In this document: piece after piece, positions 1 to 8,874 of the stretch
Layout: each line of letters begins with the position of its first letter
Position numbering within the stretch: position 1 is the stretch's first letter
DNA from: Actinomycetes bacterium
GTDB lineage: Bacteria > Actinomycetota > Acidimicrobiia > Acidimicrobiales > Palsa-688
NCBI GenBank assembly: GCA_021838445.1
Contig: JAKCDU010000001.1
Span: forward strand, 136,889-200,888
Reading direction: 5' to 3'
Length of the DNA stretch: 64,000 nt
Program-made: the position numbers and the translations under genes
The notes under the pieces: generated by a model
Database searches by the model: none
What the model saw: only the letters and a program-made list of their open reading frames with translations
What the model was told of the DNA's origin: nothing

Positions 1-751
1 ACCGGCGGCGCACCGCCGGATGGGGGAGCGCGACACTGGCCCGGCGCCGTCCGTCGAGGTAGCGGGCCAGATGCTCGTAGACGAGCGCGCCGACCATGGC
101 CCGCAGCTCGGCAGCCATGGTCTCGTACACCGGCTGCCGGGAGGCGAACGCCTCGGGCGCCTCGGTGCACCACCAGTGGAACTCCTCGCCGCCGGCTCCC
201 CAGTGGCGCCGGTCCCATTGGGTGACCGTCGAGGTCACCCGCCCGGTGCTGTCGTCGGTGGTGTCCTCCCGTCGCAGAGGGAGTTGCCAGCACACGTCGG
301 GTTTCAGCTCCGAGGGCTCCCGGCCGGCGTCGACGGCAGCCAGATGCAGAGCGCAGCCCGGACCGGCGGCGAAGCCCGGGCGGTTCAGGAATATGCAGGC
401 GTCATCCACCAGCCGGGTGACGCGGGTCCCGTCGGCCTGCTTGTCCACGACGCCGTGGCGACGGCCCTCCTTGCGGAACTGCCACTGCTCGGCGTGGAGC
501 GTGGCCGCCGCCTTCTTGACCCGGTTGACGTCCGCGGTGTCGGTGAAGTGGGCGCCGTAGGAACAGCAGCCCTGGACCAGTTCGGGGGCGGGGCCGGTCA
601 GCACGCCCTGGCACCCGCGGCCGAAGATGCACTCCCAACCCGACAGCAGGAACGTCACGTCGAACACCCAGGTGCGCAGCTCGTCGGGGTCGTCGAAGCT
701 GACCCACTCGTGGGTCTCGGCGGGGGCCGACGGGCCGACCTTGGGGCTCAC
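1..751 (-). CDS. Conserved Cys-rich actinobacterial protein (partial)
   Basis: The reading frame opens at GTG 751, overlapping the TGA of the upstream peptidase gene as GTGA, and stays open to base 2, so the C-terminus lies outside the window. The protein begins VSPKVGPSAPAETHEWVSF and carries conserved-looking cysteines in CIFGRGCQG, QGCCSYGAHF, DDACIFLNRPGF, GPGCALH and the segment EFHWWCTEAPEAF. From memory this matches a widespread actinobacterial family of about 250 residues that resembles DUF3109-type cysteine-cluster proteins. The cysteines suggest a metal or Fe-S site; no reaction is known to me. Translational coupling to the dipeptidase is likely from the overlap. Confidence 0.75.
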   Translation of the reverse strand, partial: MSPKVGPSAPAETHEWVSFDDPDELRTWVFDVTFLLSGWECIFGRGCQGVLTGPAPELVQGCCSYGAHFTDTADVNRVKKAAATLHAEQWQFRKEGRRHGVVDKQADGTRVTRLVDDACIFLNRPGFAAGPGCALHLAAVDAGREPSELKPDVCWQLPLRREDTTDDSTGRVTSTVTQWDRRHWGAGGEEFHWWCTEAPEAFASRQPVYETMAAELRAMVGALVYEHLARYLDGRRRASVALPHPAVRRR

Positions 752-2130
752 CTCGATCGGCCGCCGAGCTCGATGAGTAGCTCGCCGGCGGCGAGGAGCC
801 CCTTCCAGAACTGGTCCATGACCATGCGCTCGTTGGGGGCGTGGATACGGTCGTCGGGCAGGCCCACGCCGAGGAAGAGTACCGGGGCACCAAGCACCCG
901 CCCAAGGGCCTCCTCAGGTCCGCTGCCCCCCTCCCGGGTGTAGAGCGGGGCCCGGCCCCACACCGTCTCGATGGCCCGGCTGAGGGCGCCGACGGCGGGG
1001 TGGTCGACCGGCGTGAGGGCGGGGGCCACGGCCCCTTCGGGGGTGACCACGACCTCGACGCCGTCGGGCACCAGCTCGGCCAGCCAGCGGCGTAACGCCG
1101 GTTCGACCTCCTCGGGTCTTTGGTCGGGCACCAGGCGGAAGGCCAGCTTGAAGCCGGCCGTGGCCGGGACGATGGTCTTGATCCCCGGGCCGGCGTAGCC
1201 GCTGTGCAGACCGACCACCTCGGCGGTCGGTCGGACCCCGATGCGCTCGAGGGGGGTGTAGCCCTCCTCTCCCTCGAGGTAGGCGACCCCGCCGGCCGAG
1301 GCGCGAAAGCCGGCCTCGTCGAAGGGGTGGGCGGCCAGAGAGTCCTTTTCGAGGGGGCTGAGGGGGCGCACCCGGTCGTAGAAGCCGGGAAGGTTCACCC
1401 GTCCGGAGGGGTCATGGAGCGAGGCCACCAGCCGGGCCGCCAACCGGGCCGGATTGGGCACGGTGCCCCCCCACATCCCGCTGTGCAGGTCGGTGCGGGC
1501 GGTGCGCAGGGCTACGTCGAAAGCGACCAGCCCCCGCATCCCGACAGTGGTGGAGGGCACCTCGGGGCTGATCATCCCGGTGTCGGAGACCACCACCACG
1601 TCGCAGGCCAGGCGGTCGGCCTCCCGGTGCAGCAGGGCCTCGAAGTGGGGGCTGCCGACCTCCTCCTCGCCTTCGATCAGGAATTTGAGGTTCACCGGCA
1701 GACGGCCGGTCTCTCGGAGCAGGCCCCGGGCCGCCTCGATCTGATAGAGCGTCTGGCCCTTGTCGTCGATGGCCCCACGGGCCCGGCACTCGCCGTCGAC
1801 CACCACCGGCTCGAAAGGGGGATGGGTCCACAGGTCGAGCGGGTCCACCGGCTGGACGTCGTGGTGCCCGTAGACCACCACGGTGGGAGCGGTGGGTCCG
1901 GCCAGGCAGTGCTCGCCGTAGACCGCCGGCAGGCCGCCGGTCTCGAGGATCGCGACCCGCTGCATCCCGGCCTGCTCGAGCAGGCCGGCGCAGAGCTCGG
2001 CCGAGGCCCGCACGTCGCCGTGGCGGTCGGGTTCGGCGGAGATGGAGGGGATCCGCAGCCAGTCGAAGAGCGTCCCGACGATCCGGGATCGCTCGGCTTG
2101 GGCGTAATCAGCCAGGGCCGGTTGGGGCAT
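748..2130 (-). CDS. M20 family metallodipeptidase
   Basis: A 460-residue zinc-dependent peptidase of the M20/M25/M40 family, expected to hydrolyse dipeptides or N-acylated amino acids in the cytoplasm. The metal-binding signatures are clear: YGHHDVQP (His and Asp ligands), RGAIDDKGQ (bridging Asp) and IEGEEEVGS (catalytic Glu followed by Glu ligand), with the dimerisation domain in the middle. Start ATG 2130 (MPQPALADYAQAERSRI) is chosen because the longer frame upstream is low-complexity sequence antisense to the divergent lipoprotein gene. Its stop overlaps the start of the Cys-rich protein gene. Exact substrate cannot be read from sequence. Confidence 0.93.
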   Translation of the reverse strand: MPQPALADYAQAERSRIVGTLFDWLRIPSISAEPDRHGDVRASAELCAGLLEQAGMQRVAILETGGLPAVYGEHCLAGPTAPTVVVYGHHDVQPVDPLDLWTHPPFEPVVVDGECRARGAIDDKGQTLYQIEAARGLLRETGRLPVNLKFLIEGEEEVGSPHFEALLHREADRLACDVVVVSDTGMISPEVPSTTVGMRGLVAFDVALRTARTDLHSGMWGGTVPNPARLAARLVASLHDPSGRVNLPGFYDRVRPLSPLEKDSLAAHPFDEAGFRASAGGVAYLEGEEGYTPLERIGVRPTAEVVGLHSGYAGPGIKTIVPATAGFKLAFRLVPDQRPEEVEPALRRWLAELVPDGVEVVVTPEGAVAPALTPVDHPAVGALSRAIETVWGRAPLYTREGGSGPEEALGRVLGAPVLFLGVGLPDDRIHAPNERMVMDQFWKGLLAAGELLIELGGRSR

Positions 2131-2160
2131 CCCCGAACGGTACCGGAACGGCCCCGGCGG

Positions 2161-2166
2161 TAGGCT
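2161..2166 (+). promoter_or_regulatory. Candidate -10 box TAGGCT before the TAP-like lipoprotein gene
   Basis: TAGGCT lies 10 nt before ATG 2177, with no Shine-Dalgarno sequence between. It fits the actinobacterial TANNNT -10 pattern and would give a leaderless or nearly leaderless transcript. No convincing -35 element is visible. Confidence 0.4.
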
Positions 2167-2176
2167 CACTGCCGCC

Positions 2177-3718
2177 ATGGTGTGGAGACCGGTCGGAGGC
2201 GCCGCGGCGGTGGTCGCCTCGGTGGTGCTGGTCGCGTCCTGCACCTCCTCGCCGGCGCCTCGGGCCTCGACCACCACCACCACCACCACCTCGGCGGCGG
2301 GGCCCGGCGGCGGGAGCGGCACGGTGGTGGTCCCTGCGCTGCGGTGGACTCCGTGCGCCGGCTCGGCGGGCCCGTCGGGCTACGAGTGCGCCACCCTGCA
2401 GGTGCCGCGCGACCCTCAGCATCCCGGGCAGGGCGGAACCATCGGGTTGGCCCTCGACCGCCACCGGGCCACCGGGGCCTCGGACGGGGCGCTGCTGGTC
2501 GACCCGGGCGGGCCGGGCGCGTCAGGGGTGGACTTCCTTCCCGACGCGGTGGCCATCATCCCCAAGGATGTGCTCTCCCACTTCGACGTGATCGGCTTCG
2601 ACCCGCCCGGCGTGGCCCGCAGCTCGCCCATCACCTGCCTCGGCACCGCCCAGCTGAAGGCCTACTTCGCCTACGATCCGGCGCCTACCACCCCCGCCGG
2701 CCTGGCCGGACTCGACCGGGTCAACCAGCAGTTCGCCCAGGGCTGCGAGACCCGCAGCGGCGCCGAGCTGCCCTACGTGAGCACTGTCGACGCGGCCATT
2801 GACATGGACCACATCCGCGTGGCGGTGGGCCAGCCCCGCATCAACTACCTCGGCTTCTCCTACGGGACCTACCTGGGGGCCACCTATGCCGGCCTGTTCC
2901 CCACCCACATCCGGGCCATGGTCCTAGACGGTGCGCTGGACCCCGCGGTGCCCCCCCTGGAGTCGGCCCGCGAGCAGGCCGTCTCCTTCGAAGCCGACCT
3001 CGCCGACGCGCTCAAGGCCTGCGTGGCGTCCCCCGCCTGCCCGTGGAAGCCGGCCGGCGACCCGCTTCAGGCCTACGAGAGCCTGATGAGCCAGGTGCGG
3101 GCCCATCCCCTCCCCGCCAGGGGCCACGCCCGCCGGGCCGGACCCTCGGCGTTGCTCTACGCCACCGCCTACACCCTTTATTCGACGTCGGGCTGGCCCG
3201 ACCTCTACCAGATGCTCGCCGACGCCTCCCGGGGCGACGGGACCCGGGCCCTGGAGCTGTCCGACACCTACGACGGGCTTCAGCCCGACGGGACCTTCAG
3301 CAACGAGCTGGAAGCCTTCACGGCGGTCACCTGCCTGGACGCGCCGGCTCCCTCCCCGGCCGAGGTGCAGGCCGACGTGGCCTCCTTCGCCGCCGCCGCA
3401 CCGGTGTTCGGGGTGGCCGTCCTGTACTCCGAGCTGGGTTGCGACGTGTGGCCGGTGCCGGCCACCGGGAAGGTGGGGCCCATCCGGGCCGCCGGGTCGC
3501 CGCCCATCGTCGTGGTGGGCACGACTGGTGACCCGGCCACGCCCTACGCCGACGCCCAGGCCCTGGCCGCCGAGCTGCAGAACGGGGTGCTGCTCACCCG
3601 CGTCGGTGACGGTCACACCGCGTACCCGTACAGTTCATGCATCCGCAGCTACGTAGACACCTACCTCCTGCAGCTCCTCCCGCCTCCGGGCGGTACCCGC
3701 TGCGCGACCGGCCCGTGA
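2177..3718 (+). CDS. Secreted lipoprotein, alpha/beta hydrolase with TAP-like C-terminal domain
   Basis: A 513-residue exported serine hydrolase of the Streptomyces tripeptidyl-aminopeptidase (SlpD/SlpE) type. The N-terminus is a lipoprotein signal with lipobox LVASC (Cys22), followed by a Thr-rich linker. The alpha/beta hydrolase nucleophile motif is GFSYG (Ser228). The C-terminal TAP-like domain supplies the probable acid in GTTGDPATP (Asp452) and the His in GDGHTAYP (His480). It probably releases peptides from proteins or peptides outside the membrane; the substrate is unknown. It is divergent from the M20 dipeptidase, so the two could act in sequence on external peptides. Its TGA overlaps the GTG of glcD. 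Confidence 0.9.
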   Translation: MVWRPVGGAAAVVASVVLVASCTSSPAPRASTTTTTTTSAAGPGGGSGTVVVPALRWTPCAGSAGPSGYECATLQVPRDPQHPGQGGTIGLALDRHRATGASDGALLVDPGGPGASGVDFLPDAVAIIPKDVLSHFDVIGFDPPGVARSSPITCLGTAQLKAYFAYDPAPTTPAGLAGLDRVNQQFAQGCETRSGAELPYVSTVDAAIDMDHIRVAVGQPRINYLGFSYGTYLGATYAGLFPTHIRAMVLDGALDPAVPPLESAREQAVSFEADLADALKACVASPACPWKPAGDPLQAYESLMSQVRAHPLPARGHARRAGPSALLYATAYTLYSTSGWPDLYQMLADASRGDGTRALELSDTYDGLQPDGTFSNELEAFTAVTCLDAPAPSPAEVQADVASFAAAAPVFGVAVLYSELGCDVWPVPATGKVGPIRAAGSPPIVVVGTTGDPATPYADAQALAAELQNGVLLTRVGDGHTAYPYSSCIRSYVDTYLLQLLPPPGGTRCATGP

Positions 3719-5151
3719 CCACCGACGGCGACCTCGTGGCCCAGCTGAGGGCGGCGCTTTCGCCCGAGCGGGTGCGTACCGACCCCATGGAGCTGGGCTT
3801 GTACGCCCGCGACGCGTCGATGCTCGTCGGCCGGGCGTCGGTGGTGTGCTTCCCCGAGTCCACCGAGGAGGTCGCCGCCGCCGTCGCTGCCTGCGCCCGG
3901 GCGGGGAGGCCGTTCGTGGCCCGGGGATCGGGCACCGGGCTGGCCGGCGGAGCCACCCCGGTCGGCGACGAGCCGCCCGTGGTGATCGTGACCACCAAGA
4001 TGAACCGAATCCTCGACGTCGACGCCGATTCGAGGGTGGCGTGGGTCCAGCCCGGCGTGCTCAACCTGGACCTGTCCCGGGCGGTGGCCCACTTCGGGCT
4101 GCACTTCGCGCCGGACCCCTCGAGTCAGCAGTCGTGCTCGGTCGGTGGCAACGTGGCCAACAACTCCGGTGGGCCCCACTGCCTGCTCTACGGGGTCACC
4201 AACGCCCACATCCTGGCCGTGGAGGTCGTGCTGCCCGACGGTCAGGTCGTCGTGCTCGGCGGCCTCGACCCCGAACCCGACGGCCTCGACCTGCGGGGGG
4301 CGTTCGTCGGGAGCGAGGGGACGATGGGGATAGCCACCCGCATCGCCGTTCGCCTCACCCCGCTGCCGCCCACCGTGGCGACCCTCCTGGCCGACTTCCC
4401 GACCATGGCCGACGCCGCCCGCGCCGTGACCGCGGTGATCGCCGCCGGGGTGGTGCCGGCCGCTCTGGAGATGATGGACGCCACCATCGTCGAGGTGGTC
4501 GAGGCGTTCGTCCATGCCGGCTTCCCGACCGACGCGGCCGCCGTCCTGCTGGTCGAGGTGGACGGGCTGAGCGGCGGCCTGGCGGTGGTCACCGACGTCG
4601 TGACATCGGTGCTCGCCCGCCACGGCGCCCGAGCGGTGCGGGTGGCCGCCGACGCGGCCGAGCGGGCGGCGTGGTGGAAGGGCCGCAAGTCGGCCTTCGG
4701 CGCCGTGGCCCGGATCGCCCCCAACTACTACCTGCACGACTGCGTGGTGCCCCGCACCCACCTCGTGGAGGTCCTCGAGCAGGTGAGCCGTATCTGCGCC
4801 GAGCAGGACCTCACCCTCGGCAACGTGTTCCACGCCGGTGACGGCAACCTCCACCCCCTCATCGTGTTCGACGCCCGGGTTCCGGGCGTGCTCGAACGGG
4901 TGCACGCCGCGGGGGCGGCCATCGTCGAGGCGTGCGTGGCCGCCGGGGGGAGCCTGTCGGGCGAGCACGGCATCGGCCTCGAAAAGCGGGACGCCATGCC
5001 CCTGGTGTTCGGACCGGCCGACTTGCGGGCGCAGGCCCATCTGCGTGACGCGTTCGACCCGGCCGGCCTGTGTAACCCCGCCAAGGTCCTGCCCCGGGGC
5101 GGTACCCGCTGCGCCGATGTGGCTGACCTGCCCGAAGGGGTGTGGATTTGA
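3715..5151 (+). CDS. glcD: Glycolate oxidase FAD subunit GlcD
   Basis: A 478-residue FAD-linked oxidase that with GlcE and GlcF would oxidise glycolate (or D-lactate) to the 2-oxoacid. The FAD-binding type 4 domain shows ARGSGTGLAGGATP and SCSVGGNVANNSGGPHC; the C-terminal FAD-linked oxidase cap shows NVFHAGDGNLHPL and GEHGIGLEK. GTG 3715 is taken as the start because it overlaps the preceding stop (GTGA) and begins directly before the family's usual N-terminus (VTTDGDLVAQLRAAL); the longer frame from 3637 reads through the lipoprotein gene. The three glc genes overlap, so they are one transcript. Confidence 0.93.
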   Translation: MTTDGDLVAQLRAALSPERVRTDPMELGLYARDASMLVGRASVVCFPESTEEVAAAVAACARAGRPFVARGSGTGLAGGATPVGDEPPVVIVTTKMNRILDVDADSRVAWVQPGVLNLDLSRAVAHFGLHFAPDPSSQQSCSVGGNVANNSGGPHCLLYGVTNAHILAVEVVLPDGQVVVLGGLDPEPDGLDLRGAFVGSEGTMGIATRIAVRLTPLPPTVATLLADFPTMADAARAVTAVIAAGVVPAALEMMDATIVEVVEAFVHAGFPTDAAAVLLVEVDGLSGGLAVVTDVVTSVLARHGARAVRVAADAAERAAWWKGRKSAFGAVARIAPNYYLHDCVVPRTHLVEVLEQVSRICAEQDLTLGNVFHAGDGNLHPLIVFDARVPGVLERVHAAGAAIVEACVAAGGSLSGEHGIGLEKRDAMPLVFGPADLRAQAHLRDAFDPAGLCNPAKVLPRGGTRCADVADLPEGVWI

Positions 5152-6149
5152 CCGCCCTGGAAGACTTCGCCGCCCAGGTCGGCCCGGTCGGCGCCGGGCC
5201 GGTCACCTGCGTGGGGGGCCGGACCCAGTGGGAGCTGGGCGGCGGGCTGACCGGCGCGCCGAGGGAGGTCATGGCCCCGGCCGGAGTGGTCGGCCACCAA
5301 CCGGGGGAGATGATCGTGAGGGTCAGGGCCGCCACCACCCTGGCCGCCCTCGACGAAGCCACCGCCGCCGGCGGCCAGATCGTCGCCCTCGAGGCCGATC
5401 AGCCCGAGCGGGCCACGGTCGGCGGGGTGCTGGCCTGCGGCCGCAGCGGACTGCGCCGGTTGGGGCGGGGCCCGGTGCGCGACGCCCTGCTGGAAGCGAC
5501 GTGGGTCAACGCCGACGGCGAGGTGGTGCGCGCCGGGGCCCCACTGGTCAAGAACGTCACCGGCTTCGACCTGTGCCGGCTGATGGTCGGATCGATCGGC
5601 ACGCTCGGATTCCTCGCCGAGGTGGTGCTGCGCTGCCACCCCCGACCCGAGCGGGAGGAATGGTGGAGAAGCGAGCCCGACAGCGACGCCGACGCCTTCG
5701 CCCTGTACCGGGCCCTGTACCGGCCGTTGGCGGTGCTCTGGGACGGCCGCTCGGTGTGGGTGGGCCTGACCGGCTACGGCGCCGACGTCGACGCCCAGGT
5801 GCGGGGCGTGCTCGAGCCGGCCGGTCGCTGGAGCCAGGTGGAGGGCCCCCCGAGCCCGGTCGGGGAGCTCCGGCGGTCCGTCCCCGCAGCCGAGCTACGG
5901 GCCACGCTGGATGCCGTGTCGGCCTCCTGCCCCGGCTCGTCGTGGCTGGCCGAGATCGGGGTGGGCGTGCTCCACTGCTCGGCCGAGGCAGCCCGGGTGG
6001 TCCCGGCGCCGCCGCCCGGCGCCGGGGTGGTGGAGCTGCACCGCCGTATCAAGGAGCGCTTTGATCCTGAGGGCCGTCTGAACCCCGGCCGCTCGCCATT
6101 GACCCACCCGCAGGTGATGGCCGCAGCCTCCCGGGGAGCGTCGGCGTGA
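5142..6149 (+). CDS. glcE: Glycolate oxidase FAD-binding subunit GlcE
   Basis: A 335-residue protein with a single FAD-binding type 4 domain and no complete substrate cap, as usual for GlcE. Visible motifs are TVGGVLACGRSGLRRLGRG and LVKNVTGFDLCRLMVGSIGTLG, both characteristic of the GlcE FAD-binding fold, and a C-terminal KERFDPEGRLNPGR. The start GTG 5142 overlaps the end of glcD by 10 bases; TTG 5148 is an alternative. It would form the oxidase core with GlcD at the membrane face and pass electrons to GlcF. Confidence 0.92.
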   Translation: MDLTALEDFAAQVGPVGAGPVTCVGGRTQWELGGGLTGAPREVMAPAGVVGHQPGEMIVRVRAATTLAALDEATAAGGQIVALEADQPERATVGGVLACGRSGLRRLGRGPVRDALLEATWVNADGEVVRAGAPLVKNVTGFDLCRLMVGSIGTLGFLAEVVLRCHPRPEREEWWRSEPDSDADAFALYRALYRPLAVLWDGRSVWVGLTGYGADVDAQVRGVLEPAGRWSQVEGPPSPVGELRRSVPAAELRATLDAVSASCPGSSWLAEIGVGVLHCSAEAARVVPAPPPGAGVVELHRRIKERFDPEGRLNPGRSPLTHPQVMAAASRGASA

Positions 6150-7321
6150 CCCGGGGACGGGTCCTGCCCCTCGATCTCGACGAGCTGGCGGCCTGCGTTT
6201 CCTGCGGGCTGTGCCTGGCCCACTGCCCCACCTACCGAGCGACCGGTGAGGAGACCCGGTCGCCGCGGGGCCGTATCGCGGCCATGCGGGCGGTCGAGGC
6301 GGGGGCCGAGGCCGGCCCGTCGTTCCTCGACATCCTCGGTACCTGCGTGGTGTGCCGGGCCTGTGAGACGGCCTGCCCGTCGTCGGTTCCCTTCGGTCAC
6401 CTCATGGAGGCCTCCCGCCAGGCGGTCGCCGACCGGGCCGTGCCGTGGTGGCAGCGCCTGGCCTACCGCACCCTGGAGCACCCCCGGCTTCTCGCCGCCC
6501 TCACCGCCGCCGGTGCGGTGGCCCAGCGGGCCCATCTCGTGCCGGGGTCGCTGCGCCGCCGCCTGAGCCTCCCCGAACTGCCGTTGCGGCGTGCCCGCCT
6601 GGCGGCGACGGGCGGCGATGTGTGGCTGCTCACCGGGTGCGTCATGGACGCCTGGCAGCGTCCCGTCCACGCTGACACGGTCGCCGTGCTGGCCGCCATG
6701 GGGGTGGGCGTGGCCCTGCCCGGGCCGGGCGCGGCCTGCTGCGGCGCGCTGCACTCCCACGCCGGCCTGCACGGGCGGGCCGCCACCCTGGCCCGTCGGG
6801 TGATGGCCGCCCTGCCCGGCCCGGCTCCGGTCCTGGTCGATTCGGCCGGGTGCGGGGCCGCCCTCAAGGAGTACGGCCACCTGCTGGGGACGGCCGAGGG
6901 GGCGGCCTTCTCGGCCCGGGTGTTCGACATCCAGGAGTGGATCGCGGCCCGGGCCGATCTCCTCCCGGCGCCGATGCCCAGTCACCGCCGTTTGCGTATC
7001 GCCGTCCAGGACCCCTGTCACCTGCGCCATGTCCAGAAGGCGGAATCGCATGTCCGGACTGTCCTGCGCCCCTACGGTGAGCTGGTGGAGCTCACCGACG
7101 AGGGTCGCTGCTGCGGCGCCGGAGGGGCCTTCAGCGCGCTGCAGCCGGAACTGGCCCGGACCATCCGCTCGGAGAAGACCGCGGTCATCGACGCCGCCGG
7201 GGCCGACGTGGTGGCCAGCCCCAACCCGGGCTGTGCCATGTGGCTGGCCGCCGCCGGAGTGGAGGTGCGTCACCCCATGGAGATCGTCGCGGCCGCCGCC
7301 GGCCTGGCCGCCCCGCGGTGA
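6146..7321 (+). CDS. glcF: Glycolate oxidase iron-sulfur subunit GlcF
   Basis: A 391-residue Fe-S subunit. Two N-terminal [4Fe-4S] motifs are seen: CVSCGLCLAHCP (Cys17, 20, 23, 27) and CVVCRACETACP (Cys67, 70, 73, 77). Two CCG-type cysteine-rich domains follow (GAACCGALHSHAG and GRCCGAGGAFS), the pattern of GlcF, GlpC and heterodisulfide-reductase-like subunits that deliver electrons to quinone. It starts with GTG overlapping the glcE stop (GTGA). The nearby convergent FixABCX-like set also handles flavin and quinone electrons, but nothing in the sequence links the two directly. Confidence 0.92.
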   Translation: MTRGRVLPLDLDELAACVSCGLCLAHCPTYRATGEETRSPRGRIAAMRAVEAGAEAGPSFLDILGTCVVCRACETACPSSVPFGHLMEASRQAVADRAVPWWQRLAYRTLEHPRLLAALTAAGAVAQRAHLVPGSLRRRLSLPELPLRRARLAATGGDVWLLTGCVMDAWQRPVHADTVAVLAAMGVGVALPGPGAACCGALHSHAGLHGRAATLARRVMAALPGPAPVLVDSAGCGAALKEYGHLLGTAEGAAFSARVFDIQEWIAARADLLPAPMPSHRRLRIAVQDPCHLRHVQKAESHVRTVLRPYGELVELTDEGRCCGAGGAFSALQPELARTIRSEKTAVIDAAGADVVASPNPGCAMWLAAAGVEVRHPMEIVAAAAGLAAPR

Positions 7322-7367
7322 TGGGTCGGTTGCTGATGGGTCGGGCGCTGATGGGTCGGGTCTGATG
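7319..7367 (+). repeat. Short 15-bp tandem repeat between glcF and the 68-residue ORF
   Basis: The 11-mer TGATGGGTCGG occurs at 7319, 7334 and 7349, exactly 15 bp apart, and a fourth truncated TGATGG contains the ATG of the next gene at 7365. The first copy includes the glcF stop. It probably arose by slippage and may carry alternative ribosome entry sites. Confidence 0.7.
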
Positions 7368-7571
7368 GCGGGCGAGCTGCAGGACATCCGGGCCCGACTC
7401 GAGGCCATCTCCGAGGAGCTGGCCGATCTGGCCATCGAGCGTCTACGCAACTCCATCGACGCCGGAGGCCACGAACTGCCCCTCGACGAGCGTCGCCTCA
7501 CCCGGGCCCGGCGGGCGGTGGAGAAGGCCGCATCCATTTTGGTCGAGCCCGACGACCGGGACTGGACCTAG
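7365..7571 (+). CDS. Small conserved helical protein, unknown function
   Basis: A 68-residue acidic and basic, predicted all-helical protein beginning MAGELQDIRARLEAISEELAD and ending VEPDDRDWT. ATG 7365 follows the tandem repeat directly; the frame is open far upstream inside glcF but that part is antisense-like composition, not coding. I do not recognise a named family, although similar short coiled-coil proteins occur in actinobacteria. Placement after glcF suggests co-transcription. It ends 17 bases before the end of the convergent EtfB-like gene. Confidence 0.6.
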   Translation: MAGELQDIRARLEAISEELADLAIERLRNSIDAGGHELPLDERRLTRARRAVEKAASILVEPDDRDWT

Positions 7572-7588
7572 CCCATCGCGCCGGGCGG

Positions 7589-8557
7589 TCAGGCCCGACG
7601 GTTCAGGCCCGACGGTTCATTCCCCCCGTTCGCCCGCCGGGAGAGGTAAGCGAGTAGCTCGTCGGCGGCCTGGGCCGGGCTGAGTGGCCCCACCACGCGG
7701 GCCGGCTCACGGGTGGACAGGGCCCCGGTGAGGACGAGCAACCGCTCGTGCGGGTCGCCCTGAGGAGCTGGCACGGGGCGGGTCCGGGGCCGGAAGGGCC
7801 GCACCGACCAGGTGCCGGGGCCTGGGTGACCGGCCGGGGTTCTGTCCGCCGCGGGCCCTCCGGGTGCCGCCCCGTCGGCGGCCGCTTCCACGTCCACTTC
7901 GACCGCCGCCTGCGAGGCCTGCAGGGCGTCTTCGAGCCGGGCCCGGCGCAGCCGGACCCCGGCCCCCTCCACCGACAGCACCGCCGGGCCCTCCACCTGT
8001 AGCCGTTCCCGCCAACCCCCGTCGAGGCGGCGTTCCACCAGCAGGCGGCCAGGTCCGTCGATGACCACCGACACCAGTCCGAGCGCCTGGTCCAAGTGCA
8101 GTTGGGCGGCGAGAAAGCCCGGTACCGCGCCGACCCCGGTCGCCGCGGAGCGGTCCCCGCAGAGCACCAGCGCAGGGCGACCCCGATGTCGGATGACCCG
8201 GGCCAGAGCCGCCGCCACCCTCTCCGGGGACCCGGCCAGCTCGGCCGCCGGGCGGGTCCGGCGCGCCGGCCGGAGGGGACTGTCGTGGTCCGCGTCGACC
8301 ACCCTCACCACTTCCACCCCCAGCCCGATCAGGTCCCTGAGGACGGCGTCGGCGCCGATCGGTCCGTGGCAGACGACCAGGACCCAGCCCTGCCACGACT
8401 CGGCGATGCGCAGGCCGTGCTCGAGCGCCGCAGCTTCGGCGGCGTTGAGATCGCAGCGCCGGTCGTCGGTCTCCACCGCCGCGCTCAGGGGGTCCACCTC
8501 GGGGCGCAGGTCGGTGGGCGATACGCACACCACCACCATGGGCCCGGCCCGGTTCAA
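7589..8557 (-). CDS. Mycofactocin-associated electron transfer flavoprotein beta subunit
   Basis: A 322-residue EtfB/FixA-like protein. It has the ETF nucleotide-binding half (VVCVSPTDLRPEVDPL, LNAAEAAALEHGLRIAE, VLCGDRSAATGVGAVPGFLAAQL) and a C-terminal disordered Pro-rich segment followed by a short helical tail. Sequence and neighbours match the divergent ETF beta subunits found with mycofactocin oxidoreductases, better than ordinary fatty-acid ETF. TTG 8557 has AGGTGAG just upstream and is preferred; ATG 8539 is an alternative. It is the last gene of a twelve-gene minus-strand run and should pair with the EtfA-like protein encoded at 10170-11231. Confidence 0.82.
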   Translation of the reverse strand: MNRAGPMVVVCVSPTDLRPEVDPLSAAVETDDRRCDLNAAEAAALEHGLRIAESWQGWVLVVCHGPIGADAVLRDLIGLGVEVVRVVDADHDSPLRPARRTRPAAELAGSPERVAAALARVIRHRGRPALVLCGDRSAATGVGAVPGFLAAQLHLDQALGLVSVVIDGPGRLLVERRLDGGWRERLQVEGPAVLSVEGAGVRLRRARLEDALQASQAAVEVDVEAAADGAAPGGPAADRTPAGHPGPGTWSVRPFRPRTRPVPAPQGDPHERLLVLTGALSTREPARVVGPLSPAQAADELLAYLSRRANGGNEPSGLNRRA

Positions 8558-8566
8558 GGTCTCACC

Positions 8567-8860
8567 TCACCCGTTGCGGAACACGACGCCGTGGCCGCCG
8601 TCGGGATAGGTCCAGGTGATGGCCCCCTCCGAGTTGCAGACCATGTAGCAGGTGCCGCACTCGAAGCACTGCTCGTAGTTGAACAGGATTCCGCCGTCGG
8701 AGGTCGGAGCGAAGAGGTTGGCGGGGCAAGCATGCACGCACGCCTTGGTGGTGCACGACCGACACACATCGGAGTCCACTTCGATATGGGCCCGTTCCGA
8801 CAAGCGGAACTCGACGGTCGCCATGCGCTCCTCGAAGGACAGTTCGGCCCAGTTGCTCAT
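8567..8860 (-). CDS. FixX-like ferredoxin
   Basis: A 97-residue ferredoxin-like protein of the FixX type. It has CRSCTTKACVHACP and CFECGTCYMVCN, eight cysteines arranged for [4Fe-4S] clusters, and a short C-terminal extension ending HGVVFRNG. In FixABCX and ETF:quinone oxidoreductase systems this subunit relays electrons between the ETF and the FixC flavoprotein or quinone pool. ATG 8860 lies 14 nt after the FixC stop. Gene order FixC, FixX, EtfB is that of a FixABCX-like unit. Confidence 0.87.
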   Translation of the reverse strand: MSNWAELSFEERMATVEFRLSERAHIEVDSDVCRSCTTKACVHACPANLFAPTSDGGILFNYEQCFECGTCYMVCNSEGAITWTYPDGGHGVVFRNG

Positions 8861-8874
8861 GACGCCCGCCAGCT

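Noticed and set aside
2182-2802. Frame with a HHHHHH stretch near 2270
   Set aside because: It is an out-of-frame reading of the Thr linker codons (ACC repeats) in the lipoprotein gene.
3661-5040. Long minus-strand ORF (459 codons) opposite glcD
   Set aside because: It is His/Gly/Arg-rich with no domain and mirrors the third-position GC bias of glcD; antisense shadow.
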